From positions 1-19,546 of the forward strand of contig JBKCGZ010000212.1 in assembly GCA_046303115.1 (NCBI GenBank): a DNA stretch of 19,546 nt, read 5' to 3'. Below the pieces are notes generated by a model. The model was not told the DNA's origin, ran no database searches, and was given only the letters and a program-made list of their open reading frames with translations. Source of the stretch: CAINEC01 sp046303115 (lineage in GTDB: Bacteria > Bacteroidota > Bacteroidia > AKYH767-A > OLB10). Shown here one piece after another: positions 6,925 to 14,228 of the stretch (positions are counted from its first letter, which is position 1; each line of letters starts with the position of its first letter). The translations under genes and the position numbers were made by a program.

Positions 6925-9438
6925 TTAAAAATCAGGATTAATGTCCATTGGCATATCCATTTGTCGGCTAGCTTTCTTACGCTGAAACAAGTTTGCATCA
7001 TTAGATCCGAATCGGTAAACAAGGGTAAAGTTAGCGACCCGCGATTCTCGTTTACGTTCTGCATCATAAACAAACCCTTCTCCAACGTTGTGAATAATCA
7101 TTTTACGTGTATCAAGTATATCAGTGATATTAATCGACAAATTCAATTTGCCTTTCATAAAATCTCTACGTGCTCCAATATCAATTCCGCTCATACCTCT
7201 AAAGGTCCCCTGGGGATTTCTAATAGCCGACATATACATACCTGTGATTTGTAAACTCGTAGTTTTTGAAGCTTTGATATTAATATTTCCTCTTAATGTC
7301 CAGTTGTTACTTGTACTTTGCAAAGCGGCATCAATATTTTCTCCATTGATTTTATTATTAAAATAATTAAAGGTGGTGGTAGAACTAACCGACTTCCCAA
7401 ATTGATTCTTTACAACTATTTCTAATCCTGTATTTGCCGATGAACTGTAATTAATAAAGGTCATGGTAGAAACTCCAGTCAGCGAATCAATAGATCTGAA
7501 ACGACTAATCAAATTTTTTGTATAGCGGTAATAAAGTGTAGCAGAAACAGAATGTTCTTTAATCTTTCTGAAATAATTGAATTCATAACTATCTATAAAC
7601 TCTGGTTGAAGGCGCGGATTACCTGTTCTAACGTTACGCACATCCGATATATCTGTAAATGGATTTAAATTTTGTGGATTTGGTCTGTTTACGCGCTTAC
7701 TATAAACCAATTGAAAATCGCTCTTTTCTTTAACTGTATATTTTATTGCAGCACTTGGAAATAAATTGGTATAATTATATTCAAAATCATCAACATCTAT
7801 CACTGCATCACCAATTATCTTAGTGTTTTCAACTCTAACTCCTCCTTGTAGCTCGACAAATTTATCTTTCTTAAATATAGTAGGCGCCTTACCTGCAAAT
7901 TGTAAATAAGCTGCTGTGATTTCATCAGAATAAATAAAATGATCTGTATTAGCTACATCGAATCCGTCGCGATTCAACCCCACCTGATCGTTATCGCTTG
8001 TTCTGAATGTGCCCTTTAGTCCTGTTTCAAATTTTGCATTCTGATTAATTGGATGAGTATAATCTGTTTGGGTTACTAATGTAGAAAATTGCCCCTTACG
8101 TTTCAACGTTGAATAACTAAATACACTATCAACCGTTAAATAATAATCGTTATCATTGTTTTCACTTTGTGAGTAATTAGCAGATCCGGACCATTCTCTT
8201 TTTGTTCCTGGAATTACATGACGAATGTCTACGCCTCCCTCAAGATTCATATTGGAATTTGAAGAGTTAGCGGTTCTGTAAAACCCTCCTAACCCACTTC
8301 TGATAGAATCTTCATAAACAGTACTATTTAATTCGTATTTGTTTTCATTTCTTTCACTAAACCCTCCAGATAAGCCTATTGTAGTGTTATTGCTTAAGTT
8401 AATATCCAATGATGAACGAATAGAATTATTATGATTTTGATTTCTTCCTTCAGATTGTGCATCTTCAAACGGATATAAAAAAGCAAGTTCATTTTGTCGA
8501 GTAGAAAACCCAGACGAACGTCTTGTCTCTTCGCGGAAATTATAACTCAAATTCAAATTTGTTTTTTTAGTACGGTTGTTAAATGAAACACCACCATTAT
8601 ACTTATCGCGCGTTCCTGCACCTAATGTAACCGACCCATTAATCCCACTTCGCTTATCTTTCTTTGTTTTGATGTTGATGATCCCCGCCATACCTTCTGC
8701 ATCATAACGTGCACTTGGATTGGTAATAATTTCTATCTGATCAATAGAACCAGCAGGAAGTTGCTGTAAAAGTGAGGCTTTATCACCACCACCTAAACTT
8801 GATGGCTTACCGTCAATTAAGATTGTAAGATTTTCACTTCCTCTTAAACTAATCTTTCCATCAATATCTACATTAACAGATGGTACATTACGAAGCACAT
8901 CAGAAGCTGTTCCTCCTGTACTCACCAAATCTCTTTCAACATTATAAATTTTCTTGTCGAGCGAATTAACATAATCAGCGCGCTCACCCTGAACTTCTAC
9001 TTCCTTTAAATTCTTTTGAGATGAAGCAACGTAAACAATACCGAAATCTTTAGTGGGATCCATTGGATTAAGCATAAACGGTTTTGAATCCATTTTACGA
9101 TAACCAATAGCGCTTATTCGTAAAAAATACCTGCCTGGTTGTAATGCTTCAATACTAAATTGCCCTTTGCCATTGGTTAATGTACCTCCAACTATCGAAG
9201 AGTCGCGCACTTTTAAAACAGCGACTGATGTAAATTCAAGCCCTGATTTTGTTAATGAGTCTTGCAACGTTCCTATCACTTTACAAATAGCCGGCATATT
9301 GCGCAATGCAGAATCACGATTCATTCCTCCTCGCATGGCAGAGTCACGCAAACCTGGATTAGGTAGCTGTGAAAAACCCGCCAAGGAAAACAGAAGAATA
9401 TTAAAGGTTGCTAAACTTAATTGTTTGAGTATGCTCAT
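6925..9438 (-). CDS. TonB-receptor-like outer-membrane beta-barrel protein
   Basis: This 837-residue outer-membrane protein has a signal peptide ending GFS|Q (cleavage predicted after S23) and a short Met/Arg-rich linker containing RDSA twice (31-34 and 41-44). A carboxypeptidase-regulatory-like beta sandwich follows (about 52-125, ending in GRYFLRISAIGYRKM). Next is a TonB-receptor plug (about 150-260: ASDVLRNVPSVNVDIDG, LRGSENLTILIDGKPS, IDQIEIITNPSARYDAEGMAGIINI), then a long barrel rich in aromatic and N/S/T strands, including FQLVYSKRVNRPNPQNLNPF. This matches the plug plus OMP_b-brl_3 family common in Bacteroidota, not SusC; no SusD partner is nearby. The substrate is unknown. The final barrel strand FTLVYRFG is followed by a 25-residue Met-rich tail (MDMPMD), which is unusual for a protein expected to end on its last strand. 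It starts three bases after the glutaminyl cyclase gene. Confidence 0.9.
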   Translation of the reverse strand: MSILKQLSLATFNILLFSLAGFSQLPNPGLRDSAMRGGMNRDSALRNMPAICKVIGTLQDSLTKSGLEFTSVAVLKVRDSSIVGGTLTNGKGQFSIEALQPGRYFLRISAIGYRKMDSKPFMLNPMDPTKDFGIVYVASSQKNLKEVEVQGERADYVNSLDKKIYNVERDLVSTGGTASDVLRNVPSVNVDIDGKISLRGSENLTILIDGKPSSLGGGDKASLLQQLPAGSIDQIEIITNPSARYDAEGMAGIINIKTKKDKRSGINGSVTLGAGTRDKYNGGVSFNNRTKKTNLNLSYNFREETRRSSGFSTRQNELAFLYPFEDAQSEGRNQNHNNSIRSSLDINLSNNTTIGLSGGFSERNENKYELNSTVYEDSIRSGLGGFYRTANSSNSNMNLEGGVDIRHVIPGTKREWSGSANYSQSENNDNDYYLTVDSVFSYSTLKRKGQFSTLVTQTDYTHPINQNAKFETGLKGTFRTSDNDQVGLNRDGFDVANTDHFIYSDEITAAYLQFAGKAPTIFKKDKFVELQGGVRVENTKIIGDAVIDVDDFEYNYTNLFPSAAIKYTVKEKSDFQLVYSKRVNRPNPQNLNPFTDISDVRNVRTGNPRLQPEFIDSYEFNYFRKIKEHSVSATLYYRYTKNLISRFRSIDSLTGVSTMTFINYSSSANTGLEIVVKNQFGKSVSSTTTFNYFNNKINGENIDAALQSTSNNWTLRGNINIKASKTTSLQITGMYMSAIRNPQGTFRGMSGIDIGARRDFMKGKLNLSINITDILDTRKMIIHNVGEGFVYDAERKRESRVANFTLVYRFGSNDANLFQRKKASRQMDMPMDINPDF

Positions 9439-9441
9439 TGC

Positions 9442-10458
9442 CTAATACGATAGCTCATTAAATAATACTTGTAATAATGTTTGTCCAACAGCCTTTAAAG
9501 AATTCTTATCAATTTTATCAATCGTATCTCCGTGAGTATGCCAATGCTTCCAGAAATGTGATGGCGTGTTGTGGTCATAGTGAATTACATCAGTACATTT
9601 TATCTTTGCTATTTCATTGATATAATAATGGTCATCGACAATCGGATTAGTTTTTTCTAATAAAAAATAATTTCCATAACCTAAATCATTTGCTGTTTTC
9701 CAAACCATTCCTGTCACATCTTCAGCATAGCGTAATGATGTACCTTCTTGAGTAAAAGTAGCATTCGTTGCCCCCACCATATCTAACAACACTCCATAGC
9801 GAGCATAATAATTTGGAGTATGTAAATGCTGCGACCAATACTGCGAGCCTAAACAATACGTATCATCTTGTTCTGGATAACCACTATTTTCTGGTTGTCC
9901 ATAATCTTCAATATCAAAGAAAATAATATCTATTCCTAAATCTGGTTTTGCTATTGATAACTGACGTGCAACTTCTATTAAAATTCCAACACCGCTTGCT
10001 CCATCATTAGCACCATCAATTGGTTCATTTTTTCTTATTGAATCTTGATCTGCAAACGGACGAGAATCCCAATGAGCACAAAGCATGATGCGATTCCCTT
10101 TTTTGGGATTAAAAGAACTAATGATATTTTTTCCATTCAACGTCTTTCCGTCAAACCCTCGCGATTGAAAACTTTGAATCATGACAGTATCTGCAAATTG
10201 CTTCATGGTTTTGCTTAACCACTCTGCACATTTAGCCTGAGAAGTAGAATTAGGAATTCGAGGACCGAAATCAGTTTGCGCTTTTACATAATTAAAAGCA
10301 GAGTCAGCGTCAAATATTGGAGGTGGCGTTGTACTTTTTTTCGCCTCAACTTCTGTAGTTTCTGATTTATTACCAGAGTTACACGCGGTCAATGCAAATA
10401 TGAATGCAAGTAAAATTATAAGATTAATTCTTGCTCCAGGTTGAGCCATCTTTACCAT
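9442..10458 (-). CDS. Glutaminyl-peptide cyclotransferase, M28-like lipoprotein
   Basis: This protein of about 338 residues converts N-terminal glutamine of exported proteins to pyroglutamate. It has a clear lipobox, LTAC with C26, so it is a membrane-anchored periplasmic lipoprotein. The M28-type zinc site is visible: AHWDSRP (H129, D131), GANDGASG (D152), FFDIEDYG (E184 as likely base, D185 as likely metal ligand), DMVGA, IVDDHYYIN (D275, D276) and WHTHGDTID (H307). The string CLGSQYW and the closing KAVGQTLLQV are typical of the mammalian-like glutaminyl cyclases of Bacteroidota such as that of Porphyromonas. An M28 aminopeptidase is the alternative, but the single-zinc-like layout and these strings favour the cyclase. 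The start overlaps cysS by 35 bases (ATG at 10458) or 26 (ATG at 10449); either keeps the signal peptide. The next gene, the receptor, has a Gln at its predicted mature N-terminus. Confidence 0.82.
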   Translation of the reverse strand: MVKMAQPGARINLIILLAFIFALTACNSGNKSETTEVEAKKSTTPPPIFDADSAFNYVKAQTDFGPRIPNSTSQAKCAEWLSKTMKQFADTVMIQSFQSRGFDGKTLNGKNIISSFNPKKGNRIMLCAHWDSRPFADQDSIRKNEPIDGANDGASGVGILIEVARQLSIAKPDLGIDIIFFDIEDYGQPENSGYPEQDDTYCLGSQYWSQHLHTPNYYARYGVLLDMVGATNATFTQEGTSLRYAEDVTGMVWKTANDLGYGNYFLLEKTNPIVDDHYYINEIAKIKCTDVIHYDHNTPSHFWKHWHTHGDTIDKIDKNSLKAVGQTLLQVLFNELSY

Positions 10459-11899
10459 CTTTGATTGTGAAATTTAATTTGATTAACTCATCACGAATTT
10501 TATCTGATGTAGCAAAATCTTTATTTGCTTTTGCTTGCGCGCGGATCGATAACAAAAGATTCATTAACCCATCCATATCATCATCTGATTTTTTTTCTTC
10601 TAGTTTCAATCCTAAGATGTCAAAAACAAAAAGATTTATTAATGATTTTAATTTGTCTATATCCGCAGCCGTTAGCGATTCAGTTCCTGCATTAGCAGAG
10701 TTAATTATTCTTACCGCTTCAAATAGATGGGATAAGACAATCGCCGTATTTAAATCATCGTTCATTGCATCAAAACATTTCTGTTCTAATTCAGCAACTG
10801 AAACTGTTGAACTATCTGAAGGATTTAATTTTTCTAACGTATCAATTGCATTAATAATTCGCTGGAAAGCTTTTTCAGCTGCAATTAAACCTTCATTAGA
10901 AAAATCAAGGGTACTTCTATAATGCGCCTGTAAGATGAAAAAACGAATAGCCATTGGTGTATAGGCTTTTTCCAACAACTTATGATCTCCAGTAAAAAAT
11001 TGTTTAAGCGTAATGAAATTACCTAAGCTCTTTCCCATCTTTTGTCCGTTGATCGTAATCATGTTATTATGCATCCAGTATTTCACAGGAGCTTTACCAC
11101 ATGAACCCTTAGATTGTGCAATTTCACTCTCATGATGAGGGAATAACAAATCCATTCCTCCACCATGAATATCGAATGTCTCTCCTAAATATTTACTGCT
11201 CATCGCGGAACATTCAATATGCCAGCCCGGGAAACCATCGCTCCATGGCGAAGTCCAACGCATAATATGTTCAGGACTTGCTTTTTTCCATAAAGCGAAG
11301 TCTGCAGGATTTCTTTTTTCTGATTGTCCTTCTAATTCTCTACGCTCATTACCTGCACCAGCAATTAATTCTTCAATCACACGGCCAGATAGTTTTCCAT
11401 AATCGTTGGAAGTACTGTAATTAATTACATCAAAGTAAACAGAGCCATTCGACTCATAGGCATATCCGTTAGCAATGATTTTCTTGATCATTTCAATTTG
11501 TTCGATGATATGTCCTGATGCACGAGGTTCAATACTTGGTGCGCTATTATTTAACTCACGCATTGATTCATGAAAACTACCTGTATAAAGTTCCACGACT
11601 TCCATCGGCTCTAATTGTTCTAATCGAGCCTTCTTTGCAATTTTATCTTCTCCTTCGTCAGCATCATTTTCCAAATGGCCAACGTCGGTAATATTTCTTA
11701 CATAACGTACTTTATATCCGAGATGAGATAAATAACGATATAATACATCAAACGTGATATATGGACGAGCATGTCCTAAATGCGCCTCTCCATAAACTGT
11801 TGGTCCGCAAACATACAAACCAACAAAAGGTGCATTTATCGGAATAAAATTTTCTTTTTGTCGCGTTAACGAATTGGTAATATAAAGCGGGTGTTGCAT
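10424..11899 (-). CDS. cysS: Cysteine--tRNA ligase
   Basis: This 491-residue class I aminoacyl-tRNA synthetase charges tRNA-Cys in the cytoplasm. The ATP-binding HIGH motif appears as HLGH (40-43) within YGEAHLGHARPYITFD, and KMSKS appears as KMGKS (287-291). The zinc ligands expected for CysS are present: C31 in CGPTVYG, C230 in GWHIECSAM, and H255 and E259 in HHESEIAQ. The HGGGMDLLFPHH segment is diagnostic for the cysteine enzyme. The C-terminal helical DALR-like region ends with KDGSTWSKN, so the gene looks complete. It starts 15 bases after the threonine dehydrogenase gene, with a purine-rich AGAAGAAAGA before the ATG, and its 3' end overlaps the start of the glutaminyl cyclase gene. Confidence 0.97.
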   Translation of the reverse strand: MQHPLYITNSLTRQKENFIPINAPFVGLYVCGPTVYGEAHLGHARPYITFDVLYRYLSHLGYKVRYVRNITDVGHLENDADEGEDKIAKKARLEQLEPMEVVELYTGSFHESMRELNNSAPSIEPRASGHIIEQIEMIKKIIANGYAYESNGSVYFDVINYSTSNDYGKLSGRVIEELIAGAGNERRELEGQSEKRNPADFALWKKASPEHIMRWTSPWSDGFPGWHIECSAMSSKYLGETFDIHGGGMDLLFPHHESEIAQSKGSCGKAPVKYWMHNNMITINGQKMGKSLGNFITLKQFFTGDHKLLEKAYTPMAIRFFILQAHYRSTLDFSNEGLIAAEKAFQRIINAIDTLEKLNPSDSSTVSVAELEQKCFDAMNDDLNTAIVLSHLFEAVRIINSANAGTESLTAADIDKLKSLINLFVFDILGLKLEEKKSDDDMDGLMNLLLSIRAQAKANKDFATSDKIRDELIKLNFTIKDGKDGSTWSKN

Positions 11900-11914
11900 G
11901 TAATCTTTCTTCTA

Positions 11915-12883
11915 TTAATGTTCAGCACTCATGCGTGCTTCTTTCAAGTGTAATAACATATCCTTTGTCATAGATGCCATATCATAATACGGAACCCATC
12001 CCCAATCATCTTGTGCGCGAGTATCATCAATCGACATTGGCCAAGAGTCGGCTATTGCCTGACGAAAATCGGGCTCGTAAGAAATTTGAAATTCAGGAAT
12101 ATGTTTTTTTATTTCGTTGGCAATTTCACGAGGAGTGAAACTGATGCCAGCTAGGTTATAACTACTGCGAATTTTTATTTTGTCTGCATCAGCATTCATC
12201 AACTCTAACGTTGCGCGAATTGCATCAGGCATGTACATCATTGGCAATGCTGTATCTTCTTTCAAAAAGCAATTATAAGAACCTTTATCCAAAGCCTGAT
12301 GATAAATATCTACTGCATAATCAGTAGTGCCACCACCTGGTTGTGCTTTATAACTGATTAAACCTGGATAACGAATACTACGCACATCTACTCCAAATTT
12401 ATTGAAGTAATATTCGCACCAACGTTCACCGGCCTGCTTACTAATTCCATAAACCGTTGTTGGCTCCATCGTTGTAAATTGAGGAGTATTTACACGCGGT
12501 GTTGTTGGACCAAAAACAGCAATACTGCTTGGCCAAAAAATACGCATACCTCCTAATTCTTTTGCTATATCAAGCACGTTGAAAAGACCTTCCATATTTA
12601 ACTTCCAGGCCATTTTCATTTTTTGTTCTGCTGTTGCACTTAGTAATGCTGCAAGTAAGTAAACATGCTTTACTTTATTCGCTTTAATTACATCAGCGAT
12701 AGCCTGTCCGTCCATCACATCCAATTTAAAAAACGGACCACTTTCTTTAAGATATCCTTCTTGATCTTTTACATCCGCTGCGATTACGCGATCACCACCT
12801 AATTCTGTTCTCAGCGTATGAACTAAATCAGTTCCGATTTGTCCTCCTGATCCTAATATTAAAATATTATCTGCGCTACTCAT
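11915..12883 (-). CDS. tdh: NAD-dependent L-threonine 3-dehydrogenase (SDR type)
   Basis: This 322-residue extended short-chain dehydrogenase oxidises L-threonine to 2-amino-3-ketobutyrate with NAD+. The Rossmann motif GSGGQIG is at 11-17, LLAALLSATAE follows, the catalytic Ser lies in WPSSIAVFG (S119/S120), and the YxxxK pair is Y145 and K149 in YGISK. The segment RYPGLISYKAQPGGGTTDYAVDIYHQAL and the C-terminal string DDWGWVPYYDM separate this UDP-galactose-epimerase-like threonine dehydrogenase from true sugar epimerases. The usual partner, 2-amino-3-ketobutyrate CoA-ligase (kbl), is not in the window. The ATG overlaps the TGA of the upstream coiled-coil gene by four bases (ATGA), so translation of the two is likely coupled. 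Confidence 0.88.
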   Translation of the reverse strand: MSSADNILILGSGGQIGTDLVHTLRTELGGDRVIAADVKDQEGYLKESGPFFKLDVMDGQAIADVIKANKVKHVYLLAALLSATAEQKMKMAWKLNMEGLFNVLDIAKELGGMRIFWPSSIAVFGPTTPRVNTPQFTTMEPTTVYGISKQAGERWCEYYFNKFGVDVRSIRYPGLISYKAQPGGGTTDYAVDIYHQALDKGSYNCFLKEDTALPMMYMPDAIRATLELMNADADKIKIRSSYNLAGISFTPREIANEIKKHIPEFQISYEPDFRQAIADSWPMSIDDTRAQDDWGWVPYYDMASMTKDMLLHLKEARMSAEH

Positions 12884-13542
12884 TTTAAATTTTGCTGTTG
12901 AAACTTTATTTGCTGAATTAATAAATTGACACTATCCATTTCTGCGATAGTTGTTTTTATTTTTATTTTATTGTCGTCAATTCTTTTTTCGTTATCACTG
13001 ATTTGTTTTTTCATGCTAGCATTACTCTGCTCCAGGTAAGATGTATTGTTTTCAAGATTTTTCTTGTCTTTGCTTTTATCTTTGATAACGTCTTCTTGGT
13101 CTTTTATTTTATTTTCTAATGCTTGATTACAAATTTTTGTCCCCCACTCTTTAAAAAATTTGATTATCCATGAAGCCTCTTTCGGATGATTCTTAGAAGA
13201 TACCGTCTTGTCGTCACGCATAAAAACTGCTGCCAATTGAAAACCTGAATCTACAGCAGTAATTACTGAAAAAATTGTTAAAGTATCAGCGCCAAGCCCG
13301 TTTATTACGACATTCTTTGCATTAATTTCCTCTTTAGCCTTTTTTACTTTTGCTTTATTTTCTTTGAGAAAATCAACCCATGAGTCAGCCAATAATTCAT
13401 AAGAAACATAAGGTATGAATACACGAATAGAAGTATTATATCCTCCACCTAATTTTTCTAATCCCTCATCCACAATAACTACTTGTGAAAATCCCAAGGA
13501 AGAAATAAAAATAAATAAAATTGAAGCGATTAATTTTTTCAT
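12880..13542 (-). CDS. Secreted coiled-coil protein of unknown function
   Basis: I do not recognise this 220-residue protein. It has a clear signal peptide, MKKLIASILFIFISSLGFS, with a predicted cut before Q20, leaving an N-terminal glutamine. A globular part of mixed alpha/beta character (about 21-135) follows, including GGGYNTSIRVFIPYVSYELL and a run that may bind a partner or polymer. The C-terminus (about 136-216) is highly charged with regular heptad-like spacing, as expected for a coiled coil (KDQEDVIKDKSKDKKNLENN). There is no lipobox and no internal membrane helix, so it should be periplasmic or outer-membrane associated. It starts two bases after the DUF502 gene ends and its TGA overlaps the start of tdh. 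Link to DUF502 is inference from the tight spacing. Confidence 0.85.
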   Translation of the reverse strand: MKKLIASILFIFISSLGFSQVVIVDEGLEKLGGGYNTSIRVFIPYVSYELLADSWVDFLKENKAKVKKAKEEINAKNVVINGLGADTLTIFSVITAVDSGFQLAAVFMRDDKTVSSKNHPKEASWIIKFFKEWGTKICNQALENKIKDQEDVIKDKSKDKKNLENNTSYLEQSNASMKKQISDNEKRIDDNKIKIKTTIAEMDSVNLLIQQIKFQQQNLK

Positions 13543-13544
13543 AT

Positions 13545-14126
13545 TTAGATATCCGTTACTCCGCCTGATATTACAAATTTCATCATCTCCGTTCCTGAGG
13601 CATCGAGCTTCTGAACATTTTCTGATTCTACAATCACTAATTGTCCGTTAAAACCATAGGAGAATGGTAAATAAACGGCCATTTTACTTTTCCCAAGACC
13701 CAATTCAGTTAAATCGTTTTCAGTAACAAAACCGATTCGCTGAATTGGAGGGTTATTATTCATAGTAACCAAAACAGGTTGGGTGAAACGCTTTTTCTCT
13801 CCAACGAAAGCCTCTATCAAATCTTTCACAGAAGAGTAAATTAATTTTAAAAGGGGTGTTCTTTCTATTAATCCTTCCAAAATCGCAAACATCGGATTCC
13901 TCACGAAGCGCGTTCCGATGTAGCCCGCAGCTGTGATAATACTTGCGATTAATAAAATTCCTAAACCTGGCAAATCGAAACTTTCTGCCCCTGGAACTGG
14001 AATTGGAACCTTAACCGGAAGTAAATTATCAAGCCATACCACCGCTTTAATAACCACATAAACTGTAACCGTAACAGGCACCACAAATAAGAGCCCTTGT
14101 AAAAAGTAATTTATCAGTTTTTTCAT
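13545..14126 (-). CDS. DUF502 family membrane protein
   Basis: This 193-residue inner-membrane protein has two hydrophobic helices (about 8-32 and 52-70) at the N-terminus and a soluble domain after them. The order of motifs, VPVTVTVYVV, PGLGILLIASIITAAGYIG, the TPLLKLIYSSVKDLIEAF segment and a final soluble part with VTENDLTELG, KMAVYLPFSYGFNGQLVIV and MKFVISGG, is that of DUF502 (PF04367). Members are widespread in bacteria and have a plant counterpart (COV), but their biochemical role is not settled. The length is normal for the family. It is the first gene of the nine-gene minus-strand run and is divergent from the methyltransferase gene. The next gene begins two bases after its stop. Confidence 0.9.
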   Translation of the reverse strand: MKKLINYFLQGLLFVVPVTVTVYVVIKAVVWLDNLLPVKVPIPVPGAESFDLPGLGILLIASIITAAGYIGTRFVRNPMFAILEGLIERTPLLKLIYSSVKDLIEAFVGEKKRFTQPVLVTMNNNPPIQRIGFVTENDLTELGLGKSKMAVYLPFSYGFNGQLVIVESENVQKLDASGTEMMKFVISGGVTDI

Positions 14127-14144
14127 GTCGTTTATTTAGCGCCA

Positions 14145-14152
14145 CAAATATC
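14145..14152 (-). promoter_or_regulatory. -7 promoter element candidate for the nine-gene run
   Basis: GATATTTG on the minus strand has one mismatch to TAnnTTTG and ends 18 bases before the ATG of the DUF502 gene, the spacing seen at other candidate boxes. A TTG lies upstream but at about 15 bases, too close for a standard -33 element. Confidence 0.3.
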
Positions 14153-14228
14153 TGAAATTGTAGTGGGCAAGCCATAAAATATTGAAAATATATCACTCTT
14201 ATGGAGGACAATTTTGCATCTTTGGGCT

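Noticed and set aside
6961..7366. Plus-strand ORFs opposite the receptor gene
   Set aside because: They mirror conserved coding sequence of the receptor on the other strand and have no starts or domains of their own.
10431..10922. 163-residue plus-strand ORF opposite cysS
   Set aside because: It is antisense to the conserved CysS C-terminal domain; its Ser/Phe/Lys-rich composition is that of a reverse-strand shadow.
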